Shown here: positions 25,671 through 35,798 of the stretch, one piece after another
How positions within the stretch are numbered: the first letter of the stretch is position 1
How the letters are laid out: the number at the start of each line of letters is the position of its first letter
Source: Dyella ginsengisoli LA-4
GTDB taxonomy: Bacteria; Pseudomonadota; Gammaproteobacteria; Xanthomonadales; Rhodanobacteraceae
Reading direction: 5' to 3'
DNA: 64,000 nt
Assembly (NCBI RefSeq): GCF_000334915.1
Contig: NZ_AMSF01000056.1
Span: forward strand, 89,375-153,374
The notes under the pieces: generated by a model
What the model was told of the DNA's origin: nothing
What the model saw: only the letters and a program-made list of their open reading frames with translations
Databases searched by the model: none
Program-made: the position numbers and the translations under genes

Positions 25671-28600
25671 ATGCATAACCACACTGAGTATCCGCATCGT
25701 CCGTCACGCTGCCGCAACGGCTCGGTGGCGACCCGTCCCCGCCGCAAGCTGCTGCCGACTTGCCTGTCCATGGCACTGGCCGCCGGTGTGCTGGTGGCGC
25801 CAGGCGTTCGCGCCGGCAGCGTGGCGCCCGGTGCGAATGCCGGGACGGTCTCGGTCACCGCGTTGACCTCGCCCACCGGTGGCACCGTGGTGGGCGGTAC
25901 CGGCTCGATCACCCAGAGCGGCGGCACCACGGTGATCAACCAGCTGTCGAACAAGCTGGCGCTGGACTGGCAGACCTTCAACGTGGGCAAGGACGCCACG
26001 GTGCTGTTCAAGCAGCCGTCGTTCACCGCGGTGGCGCTGAACCGCATCCTCGACCAGAACCCCAGCCAGATCTTCGGCCGCATCAATTCGAACGGCCAGG
26101 TGTTCCTGATCAACACCCACGGCATCATCTTCGGCACCAGCGCGCAGGTGAACGTCGGTGGCCTGGTGGCCAGCACGCTGGACCTCACGCCCAGCGACTT
26201 CCTGGCCAACCACTTCAACCTCGACGCGCACGGCGGCAGCGCCGGCGTGGTCAATCACGGCACCATCGCCGCGGCCAGCGGCGGCTCGGTGAGCCTGCTC
26301 GGCGGCAGCGTGGCGAACGACGGCCTGATCCTGGCCAACTACGGCAACATCAACCTCGATGGCGCCGATCGCGCGGTGCTGGATTTCGACGGCAACGGAC
26401 TGATCACGGTCGAGGTCACCGGTGCGCTGAAGCGTCGCCTGGACGACCGTGCCGCGGTGTCCAACAGCGGAACCCTCGAGGCCGACGGTGGCACCGTGGT
26501 GCTGCAGGCCTCGGCCGCGAAGGATCTGTTCACCGATGCGGTGAACAACTCCGGAGTGATCACCGCCGGCGGCATCAGCACCGATGGCGGCACGGTGCGG
26601 CTGGTCGCCGCCGGCGGCAACGCGATCAACAGCGGCAGCATCAACGTGTCCGGCGTGCATGGCGGCACCGCGCAGGTGTTGTCGGACGCGAACGTCGCGG
26701 TGACTGGCAGCATCGACGCTGCAGGCGCGCGCGGTGGTGGCGACATCCGCATCGGCAGTGATGCCGCAGGAGGTGCGACCGCTCAGGGCGTCACGCTCGG
26801 TGCCAGTGCCTTGTTGAACGCCGATGCGACATCGCAGGGTCGTGGCGGCTCCATCGTCGTGCTCGGCAAGCAGTCGACCCAGGTGGACGGACGCCTGAGT
26901 GCGCGAGGGGGCGCGCAAGGCGGGAACGGCGGTTTCATCGAGACGTCGGCCGATCACGTGCGGGTAGAACATGGTACGCAGGTGGATACATCGGCGCCGT
27001 TCGGACAGACCGGCGACTGGCTGATCGATCCGTTCGACTTCACGATCGACGCCGCCGGTTCGGATGGCCTCACTGGCTCGGACGTGGGCACACTCCTGCA
27101 GTCGAGCAACCTCACCATCCACTCCTCCGATAGCGGCAGCCCCGGCACCGGCAATATCAATGTCAACGACGCGATCAGCTGGAGCGCGAACACGCTCACG
27201 CTGACCGCGGCGAACAATGTCAACATCAACGCGTCCATGTCGGCCACTGGAAGCGCCGGCCTGGTGCTGAACCCGGCCACGGCCAACGGCGGTGACGCCG
27301 CCGTAGGGACCGGCGCAAACATCATCTCCGGCACCGGTTCGCTGTCGCTGGCCGGCACCGGTGCGATGACGCTCAATGGCGGGCTGGTCGACAACGGCTC
27401 GCTGAATATTTCCGGCTTGACTGCGGGGCTCAGCATGCCCCGGCTCACCGGCTCGGGCACGGTCAACTTAGGCAGCCATACGCTGACGCTGTCCAATGCC
27501 GCAGGCACGTTCTCCGGTGTCGTCAGCGGCACCGGCGGTCTCACCCTGACCGGTGGCTCGCAGACATTCTCGGGTGCGAACACCTATACCGGTGCGACGT
27601 CGATCAATGCCGGCACGCTCGCGCTGAGCGGCAGCGGCAGCGTGGCCGCATCGAGCGGCGTGACCGCCAACGGCACGCTGGATATTTCGGGGACGAGCAG
27701 CGGTGCCTCGATCAAGAGCCTGTCCGGCAATGGCACCGTGACGCTAGGCACGCAGGGGCTGACGCTGTCCAATGCCGCGGGCACGTTCTCCGGTGTCATC
27801 GGCGGCACCGGCGGTCTCACCCTGGCTGGCGGCGCGCAGACGCTCTCGGGCACGAACACGTACACGGGCGGAACGACGATCAGCGGCGGCACCCTGGCGG
27901 TATCGAGCGACGGGAATCTCGGTGGCGCCGGCGCCGGCCTGACCCTCGATGGCGGCACGCTGGAGAGTACGGCAACCCTCGTCCTCAACCGGGCCATTAC
28001 CCTGGGAGCTGGCGGCGGCACGCTGCAGACCGACAGCGGCACCAACGTCACCGTGGGCCAGGCGGTTTCCGGTAGCGGCAGCTTCAGCCAGACCGGCCCA
28101 GGCACGCTCACGTTGGGTGCCAACGTCACCACCGGCGGCAGTCAGACCTACAACGGCGCCGTGACCCTGGGCGCGAACGTGACTTTGTCCAGTACGGGCA
28201 GTGGCGACATTCACTTCCTCTCGACCCTGGACGGCCCGCAGCAGCTGACCGTCACGACCGGCGGCGCGCTGACGCTGGATGGTGCAGTGGGAGGGTCCCA
28301 GGCACTCAGTGGCCTGAGTACGACGAGTGGCTCGCTGAGCATCGGCAGCATCGACGTCACCGGCAACCTTTCGCTGACGACGACGGCGGGTGGGATCGGG
28401 CAAAGCGGAGCGTTCATCGTTGGCGGTACCTCGTCCTTCGATGCAGGTGCCAACGCGATCTCATTGATCGATTCGGGCAACGACTTCAGCGGTGCGGTCA
28501 GCCTCACCGGCGGCACCACGCAGTTGTCCGACCAGACGGATCTGACCCTGGGTACGCTGACCACCGGGGACCTGACGGTAAGCAGCGGCGGAGCGCTGAC

Positions 28601-31600
28601 ACTGGGTAGCGGCACGGTTGGCGGCAAGCTGGATGCCACCGCCACTACGTCGATCACCGCCAACGGTGCACTTTCTGGCCTGAGCGATGCGGCATTCACC
28701 ACGCCAAGCCTTTCCGGCAGTGGCAGCATCTCCGGCACGGGCGCGATCAGCGGCCTGGGCAACACCTCGTTCAATCTGACGGGCATGACCACCGGCACGC
28801 TTGGTGGGATCACCTTCAGCGGATTCACCGCAGCCGACACCACGCATGTCTCCGGAGCGGCGGGCTTCGATGACGGCAACCGGAGCAGCGGCGGCATGAC
28901 CTTCGCTCTTGCCACCCATGTGTCCGGTACGGGCGCGATCTCCGACGTCACCGGCAGTTTCGCCGATGACGCGCTGACCTCGTCAGCGAGCGGCATCGTC
29001 TATGCGGGCTTCGGATCGGTTGCTGGCAGTGGCGGTGCGGTGACTGGTGTGGCTGGAAACTTTGACCTCAGCACACAGGTCTCGTCGTCTTCGGGCCTTG
29101 ATTACAGCGGATTCAATCTCGGTACGGTGGCTGGCAACGGTGGGGGGACGATCACCGGGTCGGGCCAGACGTACACACTGGACAACACGATCGCCGACAA
29201 GGGCAGCAACGGCGGAATCAGCTGGACGGGCTTCGGCAATATCGACGACAGCAGCGGTACGGTGGTATTCGGCACCGGCGGCAGCGTCAGCGGGAATATC
29301 ACGGCGCAGACGCTGGACTACAGCAGCCGTGCCGGCGTGGTGAGCTTCGATCTGTCCAACGGCGCAGGCAGCACCACCGGTATCGGCGGTACCTGGAGCG
29401 GTGTCACCTCGGTGGCCGGCAACGGCAGCAGTGCGACGATCGCCGGTGCGGGCCAGAACTACACACTGGACGATGCCATCGCCAACAAGGGCACCAACGG
29501 CGCCGTCGCCTGGACCGGGTTCGGCAACATCCAGGACCCCACCGGCAGCGTGATCTTCGGTATCGGCGGCAGCGTCAGCGGCAACGTCACGGCCAAAGCT
29601 CTGGACTACAGCAGCTACGGCAGCGCGGTGAACTTCGACCTGTCCGCCGGCAGCGGCACGACGACGGGCATCGGCGGCAGCTGGAGCGGAGTGACCGCGG
29701 TCACCGGCAGTGGCGTGGGCGACACCATCGCCGGCAACAACCAGACCTACACGCTGACCGGCGCCAATGCCGGCAACAACGGCACGGTGAGCTGGACCTC
29801 GTTCGAGAACATCGCCGACAGCGGCACCGGCACGCTCCAGGCGAGTGGCGCGACCTTCAACCTCAGCGGCAGCAACTCGGGCACGGTGACCACCCTGTTG
29901 CCCGGAGGCTTCAGCGGTATCGGCAATCTCGACGACGCCACCGGCAGCGTGGTCTTCGGTGCGGGCGGCAGCCTTGGCGGCAACGTCACGGCCAAAGCTC
30001 TGGACTACAGCAGCTACGGCAGCGCGGTGAACTTCGACCTGGCCGCCGGCAGCGGCACGACGACGGGCATCGGCGGCAGCTGGAGCGGAGTGACCGCGGT
30101 CACCGGCAGCGGCGTCGGCGACACCATCGCCGGCAGCAACCAGACCTACACGCTGACCGGCGCCAATGCCGGCAACAACGGCACGGTGAGCTGGACCTCG
30201 TTCGAGAACATCGCCGACAGCGGCACCGGCACGCTCCAGGCGAGTGGCGCGACCTTCAACCTCAGCGGCAGCAACTCGGGCACGGTGACCACCCTGTTGC
30301 CCGGAGGCTTCAGCGGTATCGGCAATCTCGACGACGCCACCGGCAGCGTGGTCTTCGGTGCGGGCGGCAGCCTTGGCGGCAGCGTCACGGCCAGGACGCT
30401 GGACTACAGCAGCTACGGCAGCGCGGTGAACTTCGACCTGTCCGCCGGCAACGGTACGACCACCGGCATCGGCGGCAGCTGGAGCGGAGTCACCGCGGTG
30501 GTCGGCAGCGCCCAGGGAGACACGCTGGTCGGTAGCAGCCAGACCTACACGCTGACCGGCGCCAATGCCGGCAACAACGGCACGGTGAGCTGGACCTCGT
30601 TCGAGAACATCGACGACGCCACCGGCACCCTCGGCTTTTCCGCCGGCGGCAGCCTGGGTGGCAATGCCACGGTCCAGACGCTGGACTACAGCAGCTACGG
30701 CAGCGCGGTGAACTTCGACCTGTCCGCCGGCAGCGGCACGACGACGGGCATCGGCGGCACCTGGAGCGGAGTGACCGCGGTCACCGGCAGCAGCGTGGGC
30801 GACACCATCGCCGGCAACAACCAGACCTACACGCTGACCGGCGCCAATGCCGGCAACAACGGCACGGTGAGCTGGACCTCGTTCGAGAACATCGCCGACA
30901 GCGGCACCGGCACGCTGCGGGCCGCCGATCAGACCTGGGCTCTGACCGGGCACAACCAGGGCACGGTGACCGATCTGTCCGGGGCATTCAGCGGTATCGG
31001 CAACCTGATCGACACCGGCACCGGCTCGTTCCTGATGCACTCGGGGGCCGACGGCGACATTTCCGGCAATCTGGATGCAGGCTCCGGCGGCAGCATCGAC
31101 TACACCGGCTACACGACGCCGGTGAACGTCAACCTGTCCGGCGTCGGCACCACCGGCGTCGGTGGCACGGTCAGCGGCATCGCCTCGATCACGGCCAGCA
31201 GCGATCTCGGGGTCAGCGGAACCACCGCCAGTTCGCTGGGTATCACCACGACCGGCGCCGGCACCACCACCACGCTCGGTGCGCTCTCGACCGGTGCGAA
31301 TCTGACCATCAACGCCAGCGGTGCGGTACTGCAGAGTGGTGCGTTGACGGTCAGCGGCACCACCACGGTGAGCGCGGGCGGCAACGCGATCACGCTGACC
31401 GACAGCGGCAACGACTTCCAGAGCACGGTGAACCTCACCGGCGGCACGACGCAGATCACCGACCAGAACGCGCTGACCCTTGGCACGCTGGCCACCGGCG
31501 CGCTTACGGCGACCAGTCATGGCGCGCTGAACCTCGGGCACGGCAGCGTTGGCGGCAACCTGGTCGCGACCAGCAACAACGGCACGATCACCGAAGGCAG

Positions 31601-34600
31601 CGGCGGCGTGCAGGTGACGGGCACCAGCAACCTGCAGGCAGGCACCGGTGCGATCACCCTGACCGACGGCAGCAACCACTTCACCGGCGCGGTGACGGCC
31701 GCGGGGCAGGGCGTGTCGCTGGTGGATGCGGGCAACCTCACGGTGGCCTCGCTGAACAGCGGCACCAACGGCACGGTGAACCTCACCGCAGGCGGCTCGC
31801 TTACGCTGCCGGCGCTGGGCATCGATACGGGTACGGCGGATCTGACGCTGGCGGCGAACGGCGGCGCACTGGTGATGCCGGGGGCATTGAGCGGTGCGAA
31901 CGTGACGCTGAGCGGTCGCGACGGCATCACCCTGGGCAGCAACCTGACCAGCGCAGGTACGGTGACACTGACCAGCAGCAGCGGCGCGATCAGCCAGACC
32001 GGCGGCGTGCTCACCGCCGGCACCCTCGCCGGCAGCTCGGCCGGCGCGACCACGCTGGGCAGCGCCAATCTGGTCACTGCGCTGGGCAGTTTCAGCGCAG
32101 CCGGCTTCAGCCTGAACAATGCGCAGGCGCTGACCGTCAACGGGGCGGTGGACGGCGGCGGCAGCACCACGATCGACAGCACCGGCAACCTGGTCCTGGC
32201 CAGCAACGTCAGCGGCACGACCATGACATTGAATGCCGGCGGCACGATCGACCAGGCCGGCGGCATCGTCACGGCCACCACGCTGAACCTCGGCTCGGTC
32301 GGTGGCGCCAGCCTCACCGGCAGCAACCTGGTCACCAGCCTGGGCACGGTGACCAACACCGGCAGCGGCGGGTTGTCCTTCACCGATGCCAGCGATCTGA
32401 ACCTGGCCGGTGCGGTCGACGTCGGCAGCGCCAGCGGCAACGACGTGGTGCTGACGATCACCGGCAACCTGACCCAGTCCGGCGGCAGCGTGATCACCGC
32501 CGACCAGTTCGGTGGCAGCAGCAGCGGCAATACCTCGCTCGGTGGAAGCAACCGGTTGAACACGCTGGGCAGCTTCGCCGCGGCGAACCTGGCGCTGACC
32601 AATGCGCAGGCGCTGGCCGTGAATGGCCCGCTGACCGTGCCGGGCACGCTCAGCCTCACCACGACGGCCGGCGGACTCAGCCTCGCCACAGACCTGTCGG
32701 CAACGACGGTGAGCCTGACCTCGGCCGCAGCACTGAGCCTGGCCAACAACATCGATGCGACCACCTTGTCGCTGACCTCCACTGGTGCGATCGGCCAGAG
32801 TGCAGGTGCACTGACGGTCAGCGGCACCACCACGGTGAACGCGGGCGGCAACGCGATCACGCTGACCGACAGCGGCAACGATTTCGGCGGCACAGTGAAC
32901 CTCACCGGCGGCACGACGCAGATCACCGACCAGAACGCGCTGACCCTGGGCACGCTGGCCACCGGCGCGCTTACGGCGACCAGTCATGGCGCGCTGAACC
33001 TCGGGCACGGCAGCGTTGGCGGCAACCTGGTCGCGACCAGCAACAACGGCACGATCACCGAAGGCAGCGGCGGCGTGCAGGTGACGGGCACCAGCAACCT
33101 GCAGGCAGGCACCGGTGCGATCACCCTGACCGACGGCAGCAACCACTTCACCGGCGCGGTGACGGCCGCGGGGCAGGGCGTGTCGCTGGTGGATGCGGGC
33201 AACCTCACGGTGGCCTCGCTGAACAGCGGCACCAACGGCACGGTGAATCTCACCGCAGGCGGTGCACTGGTGATGCCGGGGGCATTGAGTGGTGCGAACG
33301 TGACGCTGAGCGGTCGCGACGGCATCACCCTGGGCAGCGACCTGACCAGCGCAGGTACGGTGACGCTGACCAGCAGCAGCGGCGCGATCAGCCAGACCGG
33401 CGGCGTGCTCACCGCCGGCACCCTCACCGGCAGCTCGGCCGGCGACACCACGCTGGGCAAGGCCAACCATGTCGGCACCCTGGGTGCCTTCAGTGCCGCG
33501 GACTTCACGCTCACCAATGCGCAGGCACTGACCGTGGGGAGCAACCTGGTGGTCGGTGGAGGCACCGGCGCGATCGCGCTGACCACCACCAGCGGCGCCC
33601 TCACCATCCAACACGATCTCAACGGCGGCAGCCTCTCGCTGAAATCGGCGGGCAATCTCTCGCTGGCGGGCAATCTGGTCGGCAGCTCGGTCGCACTGGT
33701 ATCGGCTGGCGACATCACCCAGAGCGCCGGGGTCATCCAGGCCGGCACCCTCACCGGGCAGGCCGGCGGCAGCGCGACGCTGGCCAGGGCCAACAAGATC
33801 GGCACGCTGGGCAACTTCGGCGCGACCAACGGGCTGAGCATCAGCAATGCCCAGGCATTGACCGTCGGCGGTACGGTGAACGGCGGCAGCTCGACCACCC
33901 TCGCCACCACTTCCGGCAGCCTTGCCACCAGCGGGAGCATCGGCGGCACCGCGATCTCGCTGGCCGGTCATGGTGGGCTGGCGATCAACGGCGCGGTGAA
34001 CGCCGGCACCGGCGACATCACGCTGGCGTCCGCCGCCGGCGGGATCAGCGAAGGCAGCGCGGGCGTGCTCACCGCCGGCAGCCTCTCCGGCACATCGAGC
34101 GGCAGCACCGTGCTCGGGGGCGCCAATCAGGTCGTGACCCTGGGCAACTTCACCACGGGCGGCGATTTCAGCTTCCGTGACGCTCGCACGCTGACCGTGA
34201 ACAGTCCGCTCGATGTCCACGGTGGCAGCGGCAACCTCAGCCTGACGGCGAGCGGGGCCAGCTCGGACCTGATCCTCGGTACCGCACTGGCCGGCGGCAC
34301 GGTCACGCTCGGTGCCGGACGCAACATCACCTCGGCGTCGGGCATCACCGCCACGACCCTGACCGGCAGTGCGGGTGGCCAGGCCCAGCTTGGCAGCGCC
34401 AACCACGTCGGTACGCTCGGCGATTTCAGTGCCACCAGCCTCACGTTCGGCAATGCCGGCGCACTGGTGGTCGGGGGCCAGGTGAGCACCGGCAGCGGTG
34501 CGCTCGACCTGTCGACCACGGCCGGCAATCTGCGGGTGACCGGCGCGGTGGCCGGCGGCACGGTCGGGCTGGTTTCCGCCTCGGCACTGGCCATCGACGG

Positions 34601-35798
34601 CACCGTGTCGGCCACCACGCTGGCCCTGCAGGCGGCCGGTGCCATCACCCAGTCCGGTGGTGCGATTACCGCCAGCAGCCTGAGCGGCACGGCTGGCGGC
34701 AGTGCCGCGCTGGATGGTGCCAACCACGTCGGATCGCTGGGCAGTTTCAGTGCGGACGGTTTCCGCTTCACCAACGCCGGGGCGCTCACCGTGGCCGGTC
34801 CGATCGACGGCGGCAGCACGACGCGGCTGGCCACCACGTCCGGCGATCTGGCGATCAACGGGCGGGTCAGCGGCACCAGCACCACGCTGGTGTCGGCCGG
34901 CGCGATCAACGAGGGCAGCGGAGGCCGCATCGTGGCGGGCAGCCTTGCGGGTCAGTCGTCCGGCGCCACCACCCTCGGCGGCAGCAACAGCGTGGATACG
35001 CTGGGCAGTTTTTCCGCCGGCAGCCTGAGCTTCACCAACGGCAAGGCGCTGAGCGTGAGCGGGCCCGTCGATGGTGGTGCGCTTGCCTCGCTCACCACCA
35101 CTTTCGGCGATCTCGCGGTGAACGGCCAACTGAGTGCCACCGCGGTATGGCTGCAGTCGGCCGGTGCGATCACCGAAGGCAGCGGCGGCGTGATCACCGC
35201 CGCAACGCTCAGCGGCCAGTCGGCCGGCCTCACCTCGCTGGGCACCCAGTCACAGGCCATCGGCAACCAGATCGACACGCTCGGCAACTTCTCATCCACT
35301 GCCGGCTTCAGCCTGACCAACGACAAGACGCTGACCCTGGCCTCGGTGGACAACAGTACGTTCACGGTCGATGCCGGACATGCCGAGCTGTACCTGGGGG
35401 TGACCCAGGGAGACCTGCTCGAGCAGGGGAAGACCCCGCTCTACGACGGTACCGGCACGTTCGCCTCGGCCGGCCACATGGGCTCCGGTTCGTCGCCGAT
35501 CTACGTGATCGGTGATGGTGCGCAGCTGGTCGCGCACGTCGGCAATCCGCCGGCCTACTTCTATGCGGTGGACCGCCAGGGCAACATCCTGCCGCTGACC
35601 GGCGAGCTTAGCTTCAACGTGCCGACCTCGCTGTTCTTCAGCAAGGCGCAGAACGGCAACGGTCGCGGCGATGCCTACATCGACCCCAGCGTGATCTCGG
35701 CCAACTACCGATCGTTCGGCATCGTGCCCTCGGGCATCCTGCTGCCGGCGGACCAGCAGGCCTGCGATCCGGGAGTGGAGGATTGCGGTGACCAGTAG
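25671..35798 (+). CDS. Giant TpsA exoprotein, filamentous haemagglutinin/HMW-adhesin type
   Basis: This is a 3375-residue secreted protein. It has an extended signal peptide (1-48, cleavage after GVRA) and a TPS secretion domain (about 49-310) containing QVNVGGLVAST and NTHGI at 148-152 in place of the usual NPNGI. A huge beta-helical passenger follows, made of Gly/Ser/Thr/Asn-rich repeats. Two 399-bp units start at 29581 and 29980, with shorter copies after. A large duplicated block lies at 31351-32060 and 32818-33458. About ten degenerate units of the form TLG-N-LG-F-NAQALTV fill residues 2110-3230. The C-terminus has a Cys3365-Cys3372 pair, as in HMW1-type adhesins that stay tethered to TpsB. 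The likely role is adhesion, biofilm formation or contact with other cells. Confidence 0.93.
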   Translation: MHNHTEYPHRPSRCRNGSVATRPRRKLLPTCLSMALAAGVLVAPGVRAGSVAPGANAGTVSVTALTSPTGGTVVGGTGSITQSGGTTVINQLSNKLALDWQTFNVGKDATVLFKQPSFTAVALNRILDQNPSQIFGRINSNGQVFLINTHGIIFGTSAQVNVGGLVASTLDLTPSDFLANHFNLDAHGGSAGVVNHGTIAAASGGSVSLLGGSVANDGLILANYGNINLDGADRAVLDFDGNGLITVEVTGALKRRLDDRAAVSNSGTLEADGGTVVLQASAAKDLFTDAVNNSGVITAGGISTDGGTVRLVAAGGNAINSGSINVSGVHGGTAQVLSDANVAVTGSIDAAGARGGGDIRIGSDAAGGATAQGVTLGASALLNADATSQGRGGSIVVLGKQSTQVDGRLSARGGAQGGNGGFIETSADHVRVEHGTQVDTSAPFGQTGDWLIDPFDFTIDAAGSDGLTGSDVGTLLQSSNLTIHSSDSGSPGTGNINVNDAISWSANTLTLTAANNVNINASMSATGSAGLVLNPATANGGDAAVGTGANIISGTGSLSLAGTGAMTLNGGLVDNGSLNISGLTAGLSMPRLTGSGTVNLGSHTLTLSNAAGTFSGVVSGTGGLTLTGGSQTFSGANTYTGATSINAGTLALSGSGSVAASSGVTANGTLDISGTSSGASIKSLSGNGTVTLGTQGLTLSNAAGTFSGVIGGTGGLTLAGGAQTLSGTNTYTGGTTISGGTLAVSSDGNLGGAGAGLTLDGGTLESTATLVLNRAITLGAGGGTLQTDSGTNVTVGQAVSGSGSFSQTGPGTLTLGANVTTGGSQTYNGAVTLGANVTLSSTGSGDIHFLSTLDGPQQLTVTTGGALTLDGAVGGSQALSGLSTTSGSLSIGSIDVTGNLSLTTTAGGIGQSGAFIVGGTSSFDAGANAISLIDSGNDFSGAVSLTGGTTQLSDQTDLTLGTLTTGDLTVSSGGALTLGSGTVGGKLDATATTSITANGALSGLSDAAFTTPSLSGSGSISGTGAISGLGNTSFNLTGMTTGTLGGITFSGFTAADTTHVSGAAGFDDGNRSSGGMTFALATHVSGTGAISDVTGSFADDALTSSASGIVYAGFGSVAGSGGAVTGVAGNFDLSTQVSSSSGLDYSGFNLGTVAGNGGGTITGSGQTYTLDNTIADKGSNGGISWTGFGNIDDSSGTVVFGTGGSVSGNITAQTLDYSSRAGVVSFDLSNGAGSTTGIGGTWSGVTSVAGNGSSATIAGAGQNYTLDDAIANKGTNGAVAWTGFGNIQDPTGSVIFGIGGSVSGNVTAKALDYSSYGSAVNFDLSAGSGTTTGIGGSWSGVTAVTGSGVGDTIAGNNQTYTLTGANAGNNGTVSWTSFENIADSGTGTLQASGATFNLSGSNSGTVTTLLPGGFSGIGNLDDATGSVVFGAGGSLGGNVTAKALDYSSYGSAVNFDLAAGSGTTTGIGGSWSGVTAVTGSGVGDTIAGSNQTYTLTGANAGNNGTVSWTSFENIADSGTGTLQASGATFNLSGSNSGTVTTLLPGGFSGIGNLDDATGSVVFGAGGSLGGSVTARTLDYSSYGSAVNFDLSAGNGTTTGIGGSWSGVTAVVGSAQGDTLVGSSQTYTLTGANAGNNGTVSWTSFENIDDATGTLGFSAGGSLGGNATVQTLDYSSYGSAVNFDLSAGSGTTTGIGGTWSGVTAVTGSSVGDTIAGNNQTYTLTGANAGNNGTVSWTSFENIADSGTGTLRAADQTWALTGHNQGTVTDLSGAFSGIGNLIDTGTGSFLMHSGADGDISGNLDAGSGGSIDYTGYTTPVNVNLSGVGTTGVGGTVSGIASITASSDLGVSGTTASSLGITTTGAGTTTTLGALSTGANLTINASGAVLQSGALTVSGTTTVSAGGNAITLTDSGNDFQSTVNLTGGTTQITDQNALTLGTLATGALTATSHGALNLGHGSVGGNLVATSNNGTITEGSGGVQVTGTSNLQAGTGAITLTDGSNHFTGAVTAAGQGVSLVDAGNLTVASLNSGTNGTVNLTAGGSLTLPALGIDTGTADLTLAANGGALVMPGALSGANVTLSGRDGITLGSNLTSAGTVTLTSSSGAISQTGGVLTAGTLAGSSAGATTLGSANLVTALGSFSAAGFSLNNAQALTVNGAVDGGGSTTIDSTGNLVLASNVSGTTMTLNAGGTIDQAGGIVTATTLNLGSVGGASLTGSNLVTSLGTVTNTGSGGLSFTDASDLNLAGAVDVGSASGNDVVLTITGNLTQSGGSVITADQFGGSSSGNTSLGGSNRLNTLGSFAAANLALTNAQALAVNGPLTVPGTLSLTTTAGGLSLATDLSATTVSLTSAAALSLANNIDATTLSLTSTGAIGQSAGALTVSGTTTVNAGGNAITLTDSGNDFGGTVNLTGGTTQITDQNALTLGTLATGALTATSHGALNLGHGSVGGNLVATSNNGTITEGSGGVQVTGTSNLQAGTGAITLTDGSNHFTGAVTAAGQGVSLVDAGNLTVASLNSGTNGTVNLTAGGALVMPGALSGANVTLSGRDGITLGSDLTSAGTVTLTSSSGAISQTGGVLTAGTLTGSSAGDTTLGKANHVGTLGAFSAADFTLTNAQALTVGSNLVVGGGTGAIALTTTSGALTIQHDLNGGSLSLKSAGNLSLAGNLVGSSVALVSAGDITQSAGVIQAGTLTGQAGGSATLARANKIGTLGNFGATNGLSISNAQALTVGGTVNGGSSTTLATTSGSLATSGSIGGTAISLAGHGGLAINGAVNAGTGDITLASAAGGISEGSAGVLTAGSLSGTSSGSTVLGGANQVVTLGNFTTGGDFSFRDARTLTVNSPLDVHGGSGNLSLTASGASSDLILGTALAGGTVTLGAGRNITSASGITATTLTGSAGGQAQLGSANHVGTLGDFSATSLTFGNAGALVVGGQVSTGSGALDLSTTAGNLRVTGAVAGGTVGLVSASALAIDGTVSATTLALQAAGAITQSGGAITASSLSGTAGGSAALDGANHVGSLGSFSADGFRFTNAGALTVAGPIDGGSTTRLATTSGDLAINGRVSGTSTTLVSAGAINEGSGGRIVAGSLAGQSSGATTLGGSNSVDTLGSFSAGSLSFTNGKALSVSGPVDGGALASLTTTFGDLAVNGQLSATAVWLQSAGAITEGSGGVITAATLSGQSAGLTSLGTQSQAIGNQIDTLGNFSSTAGFSLTNDKTLTLASVDNSTFTVDAGHAELYLGVTQGDLLEQGKTPLYDGTGTFASAGHMGSGSSPIYVIGDGAQLVAHVGNPPAYFYAVDRQGNILPLTGELSFNVPTSLFFSKAQNGNGRGDAYIDPSVISANYRSFGIVPSGILLPADQQACDPGVEDCGDQ
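29581..30660 (+). repeat. Tandem 399-bp repeats inside the TpsA gene
   Basis: Units start at 29581, 29980 and 30379 (period 399 bases, 133 codons) and are almost identical in DNA. The unit starting at 30379 is shortened to 282 bases, and a further partial unit begins at 30661. More diverged relatives lie upstream from about 29160. The period keeps the frame, so unit gain or loss would change protein length without breaking the gene. Confidence 0.9.
31351..32060 (+). repeat. Large direct repeat in TpsA, copy 1 (710 bp)
   Basis: This block is repeated at 32818-33458, offset by 1467 bases, with near-identical DNA over the first 440 bases or so. Copy 1 contains an extra 69-bp (23-codon) segment at about 31797-31865 that is missing from copy 2, after which the offset becomes 1398. 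Confidence 0.9.
32818..33458 (+). repeat. Large direct repeat in TpsA, copy 2 (641 bp)
   Basis: This is the second copy of the 31351-32060 block, lacking 69 bases in frame. High DNA identity implies a recent duplication or ongoing gene conversion. Recombination between the copies would remove 1467 or 1398 bases in frame. Confidence 0.9.

Noticed and set aside
28983..35129. A 2048-codon open frame on the - strand opposite tpsA
   Set aside because: It is antisense to a well-supported TpsA gene and arises because GC-rich repetitive codons leave few stops; its product is low-complexity with no domain or ribosome-binding site.
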